Positions 42,872 to 51,643 of a stretch of DNA of 64,000 nt are shown here, one piece after another. The position numbers and the translations under genes were made by a program. Origin of the DNA: Candidatus Binatus sp. (lineage in GTDB: Bacteria; Desulfobacterota; Binatia; Binatales; Binataceae); NCBI RefSeq assembly GCF_030646925.1, contig NZ_JAUSKL010000051.1, positions 23,379 through 87,378 of the forward strand, written 5' to 3'. Positions within the stretch are counted from its first letter, which is position 1; each line of letters opens with the position of its first letter. Below the pieces are notes generated by a model. It saw only the letters and a list, made by a program, of their open reading frames with translations, did not search any database and had not been told where the DNA came from.

Positions 42872-43321
42872 GTGTTCAGCGGTCGGTTTGACCATTCGAT
42901 CGACGACAAGGGACGGGTAAGCATACCCGTCCGCTTTCGCGAAGTGCTGCAGCGCGACGGCCACGATCGGATGTTCATCACCAATTTCCCGTTCAACGGC
43001 AATCGATGCCTCGCGCTGTATCCTCCGAGCCAATGGGACATCCTGAATGCTTCGCTGAAGAGTAAACCGAGATTCGATCCGCGGGTGCAATTGTTCGAGA
43101 CGCTGATAATTGGCGGTGCGCATGAAGTGCCGGTCGATCGGCAGGGCCGGATTCTGATTCCGCCGAAGCTGCGCGAGTACGCCTCACTCGATCGCGAAGT
43201 GACATTTTCCGCGCGCCAGGATCATTTTCAACTGTGGGACAAGCCGACGCTCGAGAAGGTTTTGAAGGCGACCGAGGAACAAATCAACGATCCTGAATTT
43301 TTCGCGAAACTGGGTCTCTGA
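42872..43321 (+). CDS. mraZ: Transcriptional regulator MraZ
   Basis: A 149-residue DNA-binding protein formed by two SpoVT/AbrB-like domains, with the repeated motif DDKGRVSIPVRFR (about 10-22) and DRQGRILIPPKLREYA (about 90-105). MraZ binds repeats upstream of its own gene and controls the division/cell-wall cluster. The start is GTG 42872, giving MFSGRFDHSIDDKGR, the usual N-terminus. It is preceded by a strong GGAGGG ribosome site (42860-42865). A GTG at 42848 would add eight residues not seen in the family. It opens the dcw cluster, six bases before rsmH. Confidence 0.95.
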   Translation: MFSGRFDHSIDDKGRVSIPVRFREVLQRDGHDRMFITNFPFNGNRCLALYPPSQWDILNASLKSKPRFDPRVQLFETLIIGGAHEVPVDRQGRILIPPKLREYASLDREVTFSARQDHFQLWDKPTLEKVLKATEEQINDPEFFAKLGL

Positions 43322-43327
43322 CGGACA

Positions 43328-44248
43328 ATGAGTCTGGCGGCGATATACGAAGACGGCGCGACGGACCGGATGCATGTGCCGGTGATGGTGGAGGAGGTGT
43401 GCGGGCTTGCGTCCGCACACGGTCCGCTCGCGTTCGTCGACGTGACGGTGGGCGCGGGTGGTCACGCCGCCGCGATCATGCGCGCGACGGGAGCGCGGAT
43501 GCTCGGGCTCGATCGCGACGACAATGCTTTGGCAATCGCGCGCGAGCATCTCGCCGAGTTCGGCGATCGCGTGACGCTCGTTCGCGCTGACTTCGGTGAA
43601 ATCAAATCCGCGATGCTGGAATGCGGCTTCGATCGCGCCGACGTGATTCTCGCCGACCTCGGCATGAGCAGCCTCGCGCTCGACGATCCCGCGCGCGGCT
43701 TCAGCTTCAAGGCCGACGGTCCGCTCGACATGCGGATGGATCGGCGCCAGCAACTTCGCGCCCGCGACCTTGTCAATGAAGAAAGCGAAACGGAACTCGC
43801 GCGCATCATCTATACGTATGGCGAAGAGCGCGCGTCGCGGCGAATCGCGCGGCTGATCGTCGAAGCGCGCCGGCGCGGGCCGATCGAGACGACGGGCGAG
43901 CTCCGCGCGATCGTCGAGCGCGCACTCGGCGCACATCGCCGGACGGGAGCGCATCCCGCGACGCGAACCTTTCAGGCGCTCAGAATCGCGGTGAATCGCG
44001 AGATGGAGAGCCTCGCCGCACTTCTGCGCGACGGTCCTGCGATGCTGAATCCCCGCGGGCGGATGATCGTTATCGCATATCATTCGCTCGAAGATCGTCC
44101 GGTGAAGGAGCGCTTTCGCGAATTGGCGCATAGCGACGAGTATCTCGCGATCACGCGGAAAGTGATCAAGCCGTCGGGCGCGGAGACTTCCACAAATCCG
44201 CGCGCGCGCAGCGCTCGCCTGCGATGCATCGAACGGAGCGCATCATGA
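43328..44248 (+). CDS. rsmH: 16S rRNA (cytosine-1402-N4)-methyltransferase RsmH/MraW
   Basis: A 306-residue SAM-dependent methyltransferase that modifies C1402 of 16S rRNA. The N-terminal HVPVMVEEV signature, SAM motif FVDVTVGAGGHAAAI, MLGLDRDDNALAIA, ILADLGMSSLALDDPARGFSF and the C-terminal MIVIAYHSLEDRPVKERF are all present. Its stop overlaps the ftsL start (ATGA at 44245-44248). This position and order are standard for dcw clusters. Confidence 0.96.
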   Translation: MSLAAIYEDGATDRMHVPVMVEEVCGLASAHGPLAFVDVTVGAGGHAAAIMRATGARMLGLDRDDNALAIAREHLAEFGDRVTLVRADFGEIKSAMLECGFDRADVILADLGMSSLALDDPARGFSFKADGPLDMRMDRRQQLRARDLVNEESETELARIIYTYGEERASRRIARLIVEARRRGPIETTGELRAIVERALGAHRRTGAHPATRTFQALRIAVNREMESLAALLRDGPAMLNPRGRMIVIAYHSLEDRPVKERFRELAHSDEYLAITRKVIKPSGAETSTNPRARSARLRCIERSAS

Positions 44249-44532
44249 GCCGCCGCGCGAAACCCAGCAAGACGCCGTCGAAGGTGATCCCGGCGATACT
44301 CGCGGTGCTGATCGCGGCGGTCGGGTTTGCGACGTTGATGGTGCGGCTCGAAGTCACGCGCGAAGGTTACCGGCTCTCGGCGCTCAGAAACGATATCGCA
44401 AAATTGCAGGATGAAAACCGGCGGCTCCGCCTGGCCTCGGCGGAACTTTCGTCGCATGAACGATTGCGCGCGCTCGCGGCGCAGTACCATCTGGGGCCTC
44501 CCGCGCGCGGGCAGGTGGTGATGCTGCCATGA
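44245..44532 (+). CDS. ftsL: Cell division protein FtsL
   Basis: A 95-residue bitopic membrane protein. A basic cytosolic N-terminus (MSRRAKPSKTPSK) precedes one transmembrane helix (VIPAILAVLIAAVGFATLMV). A leucine-zipper-like coiled coil follows (YRLSALRNDIAKLQDENRRLRLASAEL). FtsL forms the FtsQLB complex that activates septal peptidoglycan synthesis. The ATG at 44245 is chosen for its overlap with the rsmH stop and the standard length. It overlaps the following PBP gene by 4 bases. Sequence conservation is low in this family, so the call rests on architecture and position. Confidence 0.88.
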   Translation: MSRRAKPSKTPSKVIPAILAVLIAAVGFATLMVRLEVTREGYRLSALRNDIAKLQDENRRLRLASAELSSHERLRALAAQYHLGPPARGQVVMLP

Positions 44533-46589
44533 ATACGTCGTTCAAGCAGCGCCGCGCACGGATCGGTGCGCTCACGATGGTGCTCGCCACGCTCTTCGCG
44601 TTCACGGTGCTGCGACTGATAATCCTGGTGGCATTCGATGGTGCGCGACTGAACTCGCTCGCGAAGAACGAGCATACCGGCGAGACGCAACGCGCGGCAG
44701 TGCGCGGACCGATCGTCGATCGCAACGGCGAGCCGCTCGCGCTCTCCGCGGAAACCCGCTCAGTTTACGCGCGGCCGAAGCGCGTGCTCGAATCGAGCAC
44801 GCTCGCGGAGCGGCAGAAACTCGCGGCGATTCTCGGTATCGCGCCGCAGCACCTCGAAGCGAAACTGCACAAGCCGGCGCCGTTTGTCTGGGTGGCGCGG
44901 CGAATCCAGTCTGACAAGGCGCAAGCCGCCGAGGCGCTCGGCATCGACGGCGTCGGCGCGCTCAGCGAGTACAAGCGTTTTTACCCGGAGAGCAACCTGG
45001 CCGCGTCGGTGGTGGGGTTGGCTGGGATGGATGGCCAGGGGCTCTCCGGGTTGGAGTTGGGGTACGACAAAATCGTGCGCGGCGAGCAGGTTGAATTGAG
45101 TTTCAATCACGACGCGCTGGGGCATCCGATTCTCGACAGCCCGCTTGCACTGAAGGCGGCGGCGCCGGGGGCCAAGCTCGAACTCACGATCGATGCGTCG
45201 ATTCAGTCGCTCGCCGAAAACGAGTTGGTGGCCGAGGTGGCGCAAAGCGGCGCTCAGCGCGGCAGCGCGATCGTGCTCGATCCGTTTAGCGGCGAAGTGA
45301 TCGCGATGGCGAACGTGAAAACCGACGCCGCCGACATCCACGATCGATTGCACAATCCCGCGGTGCAGGACGCGTTCGAGCCCGGCTCGACGATGAAAGG
45401 AATTCTCGGCTCGATTGCGCTGGCCGACAACGCAATCACGCCGCAGCAAAAGTTTTTCTGCGAGAACGGACGCTTCTATCTCGACCGTCACACGATTCAC
45501 GATCACAGCCGCCATGGACTCCTCGACCTCGGCGGAATCATCCAGGTGTCGTCGAATATCGGCGCCGCGAAGGTCGCGCTAACCCTTGGCTCGCAGCGAT
45601 TTTACGACGGGTTGAAAGCGTTCGGAATCGGAGTCAAGACTGGAATCGATCTGCCGGGTGAAGCCGGCGGTCTGCTAAGCAAGCCGAAAGGCTGGCGTCA
45701 AATCGATCTCGCCAATCACGGGTTCGGGCAGGGCGTGGCGGTAACGCCGATTCAACTTGCAGTCGGATACGCGGCGATCGCGAATGGCGGCAATATCGTG
45801 CGTCCGTACCTGGTCAAGGCGGCCTACGACGCCGACGGCCGTCCGCTGGTGACGCACACGCCGCAGGTTTTGCGCCGCGCGATCGCCCCCGAAGTCGCGC
45901 ATCAGATGAACCTGATGCTGCGCAACGTCGTGATGTCGGATGGAGGCACCGGCGCCAGGGCGCGCGTCGATGGCTTCCTCGTCGCGGGCAAGACCGGCAC
46001 GGCGCAGATGGTGAATCCGGAAAACGGCACCTACTACCAGAATCGTCACGTATCGTCGTTCGTCGGATTTTTGCCGGCGGACGATCCGCGCCTGCTGATC
46101 CTCGTCGTGCTGTACGACGTCGGCCACGAGCATTTCGGCGGATTGATCGCGGCGCCGGTGTTCAGCGAAATCGCGTCGGGCGCGATCCGCGATTTGAATA
46201 TCACGGCGCCAAATCACGCCTACGATGCGGCGAGCATGATGCCGTTTCCGCATCTCGATGTGAATGCCGCCGAACGGCGCGTCGCCGCGGCGTCGATGGG
46301 AGTCGATGATTATCTGCCGGTGCTGACCGGATCGAAGCTCGCGCGGCAGACGCCGAATTTCTCCGGCTTGAGTCTTCGCCGGGCGCTCGAACTTGCAAGG
46401 CGCAGCCGCGTCAATATCGACGTTCATGGCGGTGGCTACGTGATCGAGCAGGAGCCGCGGGCTGGCACGCCGCTCGATCATTCGACGGTCGTGAAGCTGA
46501 CACTCGCCGCGATGGTCGCCAACTCAGATGTATCGGGCGTGATGCCGGCCTCGTTTCTTGCGGGCGGCAAACCGCCGAAGCGGAAGTGA
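44529..46589 (+). CDS. ftsI: Septal transpeptidase FtsI/PBP with C-terminal PASTA domain
   Basis: A 686-residue class B penicillin-binding protein, longer than FtsI of enterobacteria. It has one N-terminal membrane helix (15-36), a dimerisation domain, and a transpeptidase domain with SxxK at S287-TMK290, SSN at 341-343 and KTGT at 488-491. The C-terminal 70 residues form a PASTA domain (TPNFSGLSLRRALELARRSRVNIDVHGGGYVIEQEPRAGTPL). PASTA-bearing FtsI/SpoVD types occur in Gram-positives and several deltaproteobacterial groups. It crosslinks septal peptidoglycan and partners with FtsW further down the cluster. It overlaps murE by 4 bases. Confidence 0.94.
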   Translation: MNTSFKQRRARIGALTMVLATLFAFTVLRLIILVAFDGARLNSLAKNEHTGETQRAAVRGPIVDRNGEPLALSAETRSVYARPKRVLESSTLAERQKLAAILGIAPQHLEAKLHKPAPFVWVARRIQSDKAQAAEALGIDGVGALSEYKRFYPESNLAASVVGLAGMDGQGLSGLELGYDKIVRGEQVELSFNHDALGHPILDSPLALKAAAPGAKLELTIDASIQSLAENELVAEVAQSGAQRGSAIVLDPFSGEVIAMANVKTDAADIHDRLHNPAVQDAFEPGSTMKGILGSIALADNAITPQQKFFCENGRFYLDRHTIHDHSRHGLLDLGGIIQVSSNIGAAKVALTLGSQRFYDGLKAFGIGVKTGIDLPGEAGGLLSKPKGWRQIDLANHGFGQGVAVTPIQLAVGYAAIANGGNIVRPYLVKAAYDADGRPLVTHTPQVLRRAIAPEVAHQMNLMLRNVVMSDGGTGARARVDGFLVAGKTGTAQMVNPENGTYYQNRHVSSFVGFLPADDPRLLILVVLYDVGHEHFGGLIAAPVFSEIASGAIRDLNITAPNHAYDAASMMPFPHLDVNAAERRVAAASMGVDDYLPVLTGSKLARQTPNFSGLSLRRALELARRSRVNIDVHGGGYVIEQEPRAGTPLDHSTVVKLTLAAMVANSDVSGVMPASFLAGGKPPKRK

Positions 46590-48118
46590 AGCTCGAGGCG
46601 TTAATTGGCGGACTCGATGTGGCGCGAATCGACGGAGACGCGAAAGTGGAAATCACCGGCATCAGCTATGACTCGCGTCAGACGATGCCGGGGCATTTGT
46701 TTTTTTCGATGGCCCGCGACGCGCAGCGGAATCGGGCCAACATAAATGATGCATTGAGCCGTGGGGCGCGCGCGTTGGTGGTGCGGGGATGGGATGGTGA
46801 AATGGCGCGCCCCGCGGTGACTATCGTGGAGAGCGAGCGGCCGCGGCTGCTGATGGGCGGCGCGGCGGCTCGCTTCTTCAACGCGCCGAGCGAGCGCGTC
46901 GATCTGATCGGCATCACCGGCACCAGCGGCAAAACCACGACGTCGTATCTATTGGGCGCGATTTTCGAAGCGGCGGGAATTCCGGCCGGAATAATCGGCA
47001 CGATCGGAATTTTCGTCGCGGGCAAAAAAATCTACAGCGGTTTGACGACGCCGGAGTCGCTCGACTTCGAATCGGCGCTCGCGCGCATGGAACGCGAAGG
47101 CGTGACGCATGCGGCGGCGGAAATCTCGTCGATCGGAATCGAGGAAGGGCGCGTCGACGCGCTCAACTTCCGCGCCTGCATGTTCACCAACCTCGGCCGC
47201 GATCACCTCGACTATCACGGCACGATCGAGAATTACTTCGCCGCCAAGCTGCGGCTGTTCACCGAGATACTACCGCGCAGCCGGCGCGCCGAGCCGGTCG
47301 CGATTGTGCGCGGCGACGATCCGTTTGGCCGGCGCGTGCTCGATTCGATCGCGACGCGCAAAGTCAGTTTCGGGTTCGATCGAACGCTCGACGTGTTTCC
47401 GGAAAACTTCAGCGCCGATCTGAGCGGCATCCGCGCGACGCTCTCGGTGCTCGGAAAAAAGATCGAAATTGAATCGCCGCTGGTCGGCGAAATCAACCTC
47501 TTGAACATTCTTGGCGCCTCGGCTCTGTCGGTGGCCTTGGGCATTGAAACTGCGGCGGTGGCGGACGGTGTGCGGCGATGCCCAGGGGCCCCCGGCAGAC
47601 TCGAGTCGGTTGCGGTGAAACCCGGCGTGACGGTGCTGGTGGACTACGCGCATAAGCCCGACGCGCTCGAAGCGGTGCTGAATGCGATTCGGCGCTTGTG
47701 CACTGGCAGAATTATCTGCGTGTTCGGCTGCGGCGGCGATCGCGATCGCGGCAAGCGGCCGATCATGGGCGAGATTGCCGGGCGTATCGCGGACTTGCCG
47801 GTGCTCACCTCGGACAATCCACGCAGTGAGGATCCGCTCGCGATAATTGCCGAAGTCGAAGCAGGACTGATCGCTGCGGGACTTTCCCGAATCGACGATC
47901 GCGCCGCCGCGGATGCTTCTTCGCGCGGATACATCGTCGAGCCCGATCGACGCCGCGCGATCGCGGCTGCGCTCCGCATTGCGGCGCCTGGCGACGCGGT
48001 GATCGTCGCGGGCAAAGGCCACGAGGACTATCAGCTCGTGGGCGGGCGCGTGCTCCCGTTCGACGATCGCGCCGTGGTGCGCGAGATTGCAGCAGAACTC
48101 GACCGCGGGCAAAGTTGA
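46586..48118 (+). CDS. murE: UDP-MurNAc-tripeptide synthetase MurE (meso-DAP adding)
   Basis: A 510-residue Mur ligase. It has the N-terminal UDP-binding domain (ITGISYDSRQTMPGHLFF), the ATP loop GITGTSGKTTTSYLLG (109-124) and TTPESLDF. The DNPRSEDP motif (410-417) is the signature of meso-diaminopimelate specificity. The motif normally reading EVSSHAL is EISSIGI (179-185), so the usually invariant His is Ile. It adds the third amino acid of the stem peptide. The normal neighbour murF, which would add D-Ala-D-Ala, is missing: mraY starts 18 bases after the stop. Confidence 0.95.
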   Translation: MKLEALIGGLDVARIDGDAKVEITGISYDSRQTMPGHLFFSMARDAQRNRANINDALSRGARALVVRGWDGEMARPAVTIVESERPRLLMGGAAARFFNAPSERVDLIGITGTSGKTTTSYLLGAIFEAAGIPAGIIGTIGIFVAGKKIYSGLTTPESLDFESALARMEREGVTHAAAEISSIGIEEGRVDALNFRACMFTNLGRDHLDYHGTIENYFAAKLRLFTEILPRSRRAEPVAIVRGDDPFGRRVLDSIATRKVSFGFDRTLDVFPENFSADLSGIRATLSVLGKKIEIESPLVGEINLLNILGASALSVALGIETAAVADGVRRCPGAPGRLESVAVKPGVTVLVDYAHKPDALEAVLNAIRRLCTGRIICVFGCGGDRDRGKRPIMGEIAGRIADLPVLTSDNPRSEDPLAIIAEVEAGLIAAGLSRIDDRAAADASSRGYIVEPDRRRAIAAALRIAAPGDAVIVAGKGHEDYQLVGGRVLPFDDRAVVREIAAELDRGQS

Positions 48119-48136
48119 AAGACGCTGGCGGTCGCG

Positions 48137-49219
48137 ATGCTCTACCTGCTGCTCTATCCGCTTCACAAATATTATTCCGCGTTCAACGCGCTGCGTTACG
48201 AGACGTTGCGTTCGGTGCTCGCGGGACTCGCCGCGTTTGCGCTTTCGCTCGCGCTGGGACCGGTTTTGATCGAGCGCTTTCGCGCGATGCATATCGGCCA
48301 GACGATTCGGGAAGTAGTGCCGCAGGGGCATCAGAAGAAGGCCGGCACGCCGACGATGGGCGGATTGTTGATCCTCGCCTCGATGCTCTCCGCGACGCTG
48401 CTGCTCGCGAACATTCTGAATCCTTACATCTGGATCGCGATTTTCGTCACGGTCACGTTCGGCGCGATCGGTTTCAGTGACGATTACTTCAAGCTCGCGC
48501 GCGGCAAGGGCCTCGGGCTGAGCGGACCCACCAAACTGATACTGTCGTTTTCGTGCGCGTTCATCGCGTCGGCGTTTCTGTTTCTGTATCTCGGCTTCGA
48601 CACGCATCTGACCGTGCCCTTTCTAAAAAATATCAATCCCGATCTTCATTGGTGGTTTTACATTCCGTTCGCGATGGTCGTGATCGTCGGATGCTCGCAC
48701 GCGGTGAACCTGACTGACGGCCTCGACGGCCTTGCGATCGGCCCCGTGATGACGGTGGCATTCTGCTATTGGACTTTCAGCTACGTCGCGGGCAACACGA
48801 AATTTTCGACGTACCTGCAAATCACGCACGTGCCCAACGTCGGTGAGGTCGCGATCTTCTGCGCGTCGCTGATCGCCGCGTCGCTCGGATTTCTCTGGTA
48901 CAACGCGTACCCGGCCTCGATGATGATGGGCGACGTCGGCGCGCTCGCGCTCGGCGGCGCGCTCGGCACCGTCGCGGTGCTCGCGAAGCAGGAATTGGTG
49001 CTGGTGATCGCGGGCGGCGTGTTTGTCGTCGAGGCCAGCTCGACGATCATCCAGCGCTACTATTTCAAATGGACCGGCGGCAAACGTTTTTTTCGGATGG
49101 CGCCGCTGCATCATCATTTTGAACTCGAAGGCGTGCCCGAAACCGTGGTGGTAATCAGGTTCTGGATCGCGTCGATCGTGTGCGCGCTGGTCGCGCTCAG
49201 CACCTTGAAGTTGCGCTGA
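48137..49219 (+). CDS. mraY: Phospho-MurNAc-pentapeptide translocase MraY
   Basis: A 360-residue polytopic membrane enzyme that transfers phospho-MurNAc-pentapeptide to undecaprenyl phosphate, making lipid I. Present are KKAGTPTMGG, the DDYFKLARGKGLGLSGPTK segment with the catalytic Asp pair, NLTDGLDGLAIGP and the C-terminal PLHHHFELEG. Ten membrane helices are expected. The stop overlaps the murD start by one base (TGATG at 49217-49221). Confidence 0.97.
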   Translation: MLYLLLYPLHKYYSAFNALRYETLRSVLAGLAAFALSLALGPVLIERFRAMHIGQTIREVVPQGHQKKAGTPTMGGLLILASMLSATLLLANILNPYIWIAIFVTVTFGAIGFSDDYFKLARGKGLGLSGPTKLILSFSCAFIASAFLFLYLGFDTHLTVPFLKNINPDLHWWFYIPFAMVVIVGCSHAVNLTDGLDGLAIGPVMTVAFCYWTFSYVAGNTKFSTYLQITHVPNVGEVAIFCASLIAASLGFLWYNAYPASMMMGDVGALALGGALGTVAVLAKQELVLVIAGGVFVVEASSTIIQRYYFKWTGGKRFFRMAPLHHHFELEGVPETVVVIRFWIASIVCALVALSTLKLR

Positions 49220-50541
49220 TGGAGTTGCGGGGAAAACGCGTGATGGTGGTCGGCCTCGGGGTCAGCGGACTCGCGGCGGCGCGCTTTCTCGCATCGCGCG
49301 GCGCGCATCTCACGATGACCGACAGGCGCGTCGATCTGGACCGCAGCAAACTTCCCGCCGGCGATGTGAAGCTCGGCGCGGAAGACGCGGCGTGGATGAA
49401 AAACACCGAGCTCGTCGTCACCAGTCCGGGCGTTCCGCGCGATTCCAAATTGCTGCGCGCTGCGGTCGAGCAAGGCATTCCAGTAATAGGAGAGCTCGAA
49501 CTGGCCAGCCGCTACGTCGAGGCGCCGATCGCCGCGGTGACAGGCACCAACGGCAAGAGCACAGTCGTGGTGCTGCTCGGCGAGATCTTCAAGGCGGCCG
49601 GACTCAGCACCTTCGTCGGCGGCAACCTGGGTACGCCGCTGATCGACGCGGTCGGCGCGCGTTACGACGTCGTGGTGGCCGAGGTCTCGAGCTTTCAGCT
49701 CGAATGGATCGAGCAGTTCAGCCCGAAGATCGCGGTGCATCTGAATCTCACTGACGATCATTTCGATCGCTACCGCGACCTCGACGACTACGGCGCCGCG
49801 AAGGCGCGCATCTTCGAAAATCAAAACGCCGACGCTTGGGCGATCCTGAATCGCGACGATCCAAATGTGTGGAAGCTCGCGAGCAAAATCCGCTCGCGCG
49901 TGATCGGATTCGGATACGCGCCGCAAAACACCGCGCCGTCATTGTGGATTGAAGGCGATGAGATTTGTTTTGACCTCGGTGACCGGCGCGGACGGATCAG
50001 CGTCGAGAAGTTTCATCTGCGCGGAAGGCACAACCTGTCCAATGCGATGGCGGCATCCGCCGCGGCGCTCGCGATGGGCATCGACGCATCGACGATCGAA
50101 CGCGCGCTCGAAGAGTTTGCCGGATTGCCGCATCGAATCGAGTTCGTGCGCGAAACTGGCGGCGTAAAATATATCGACGATTCCAAGGGCACCAACGTCG
50201 GCGCGGCCGTGGAAGCAATCGACGCGATTCCAGCGCCGATAATTTTGATCGCTGGCGGACTCGACAAAGGCGGCGACTACGCGCCACTCCGAAAACCACT
50301 CAAAGAAAAAGTGCGGCTCGCGATTCTGAACGGCGCCGCGCGCGACACGATGCGCGATGCGCTCGACGGCGCGACCACGATTGCGGTCGTCGCTACTTTG
50401 CGCGACGCGGTCGAACACGCTGCGCGCGAAGCAAAACCCGGCGATACGGTGCTGATGTCGCCAGCGTGCTCGAGTTTCGATCAGTTCAAGGACTATGCGG
50501 AACGCGGCAACATATTTAAAGAGCTGGTTCGGGCGCTTTGA
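49219..50541 (+). CDS. murD: UDP-MurNAc-L-alanine:D-glutamate ligase MurD
   Basis: A 440-residue Mur ligase that adds D-glutamate. A Rossmann-like N-domain (VMVVGLGVSGLAAARFL) precedes the ATP loop VTGTNGKSTVVVLLG. EVSSFQLEWIEQFSPKIAVHLNLTDDHFDRY, the HNLSNAMAA loop and DDSKGTNVGAAVEAI follow; the later GGLDKGGDY is typical. Start ATG 49219 is selected for its overlap with the mraY stop and its short leader MELRGKRV. The ftsW frame opens 47 bases before its end. Confidence 0.96.
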   Translation: MELRGKRVMVVGLGVSGLAAARFLASRGAHLTMTDRRVDLDRSKLPAGDVKLGAEDAAWMKNTELVVTSPGVPRDSKLLRAAVEQGIPVIGELELASRYVEAPIAAVTGTNGKSTVVVLLGEIFKAAGLSTFVGGNLGTPLIDAVGARYDVVVAEVSSFQLEWIEQFSPKIAVHLNLTDDHFDRYRDLDDYGAAKARIFENQNADAWAILNRDDPNVWKLASKIRSRVIGFGYAPQNTAPSLWIEGDEICFDLGDRRGRISVEKFHLRGRHNLSNAMAASAAALAMGIDASTIERALEEFAGLPHRIEFVRETGGVKYIDDSKGTNVGAAVEAIDAIPAPIILIAGGLDKGGDYAPLRKPLKEKVRLAILNGAARDTMRDALDGATTIAVVATLRDAVEHAAREAKPGDTVLMSPACSSFDQFKDYAERGNIFKELVRAL

Positions 50542-51643
50542 GAGCGTAAATTACCGGCGTCCCGACCCGTGGCTGTGGCTGCCGGCGGCGGTGCTGCTGT
50601 TGCTCGGCCTGCTGATGGTGCTGAACACGACGTATTTTCTCGGGATCGAACGAAAAGGCGACGCGTTCCATTTTTTCAAACTGCATCTCGCGCATATCGC
50701 GCTCGGCCTGATCGTGCTCGCGGTGCTGTCGCAATTTTCGCTGGCCGGATTGAAGCGCATCGCGATGCCGCTGTTCATCGCTTCGGCTGTGCTGCTGCTG
50801 CTGCTCTACGTGCCGGGTCTTGGCCTGATGAAAGGCGGTGCGCGGCGATGGCTCCGGCTTGGTCCCGCCGTCGTCGAACCGTCTGAGCTGGTGAAATTTG
50901 CACTGGTATTTTTTCTCGCGAAGTTTCTGAGCAAACGACAGGAGCATTTGCGTTCGCTCCTCAACGGACTGGTGCCGGTTTTCGTAGTCGTCGGGCCGAT
51001 CGCGCTGATTATCCTGAAGCAGCCTGACTTCGGCAGCACCGTCATGATCGCGCTGATTCTATTCGCGATGCTGTACGCGGCGGGCGCGCGCGCATCTCAC
51101 CTCGCGATCGCTGGCAGCGGCGCGCTGGCCGTTTTGATTTTCCAGGCCGCCGCGAAATCATATCGCATGAAGCGCCTGACGACGTTTCTCGATCCATGGT
51201 CGGTCGCGCGCGGCGCCGGTTTTCAACTGGTGCAATCGTTCATCGCACTCGGCGAGGGCGGCAAGTGGGGCGTTGGGCTCGGCGCGGGCCGCCAGAAGAT
51301 GTTTTACCTGCCCGAGGCCCACACCGATTTCGTGTTCGCAGTGGTGGGCGAGGAGTTTGGAATTCTCGGCGCGTGCATCGTGATCGGACTTTTTCTGTTG
51401 ATCCTGTTTCGCGGCATGAGGATCGCGCACGACGAACCCGATCCATTCGCGAGTCTGCTCGCGGTCGGACTGACGTCGCTGATTTCGATCCAGGCGTTGA
51501 TCAACATGGCCGTCGTGATCGGAATGATCCCGACCAAAGGATTGCCACTGCCGTTTCTCAGCTACGGCGGTACGTCGATCATAATTGCGATGGCGGCGTT
51601 GGGTGCGTTGCTGGCGCTCGGTCGCCGGCCAGCAGTCAGATGA
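50495..51643 (+). CDS. ftsW: Septal peptidoglycan glycosyltransferase FtsW
   Basis: A 382-residue SEDS-family membrane protein with about ten helices. Signature segments are KGGARRWLRLGPAVVEPSELVKFALVFFLA, ILKQPDFGSTVMIAL, AHTDFVFAVVGEEFGILG and GLPLPFLSYGGTSII. It polymerises lipid II at the septum together with the PBP encoded earlier in the cluster. The ATG at 50495 overlaps murD by 47 bases; no later ATG or GTG gives a complete N-terminus, so either the long overlap is real or a non-standard start is used. It overlaps murG by ATGA (51640-51643). Confidence 0.95.
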   Translation: MRNAATYLKSWFGRFESVNYRRPDPWLWLPAAVLLLLGLLMVLNTTYFLGIERKGDAFHFFKLHLAHIALGLIVLAVLSQFSLAGLKRIAMPLFIASAVLLLLLYVPGLGLMKGGARRWLRLGPAVVEPSELVKFALVFFLAKFLSKRQEHLRSLLNGLVPVFVVVGPIALIILKQPDFGSTVMIALILFAMLYAAGARASHLAIAGSGALAVLIFQAAAKSYRMKRLTTFLDPWSVARGAGFQLVQSFIALGEGGKWGVGLGAGRQKMFYLPEAHTDFVFAVVGEEFGILGACIVIGLFLLILFRGMRIAHDEPDPFASLLAVGLTSLISIQALINMAVVIGMIPTKGLPLPFLSYGGTSIIIAMAALGALLALGRRPAVR

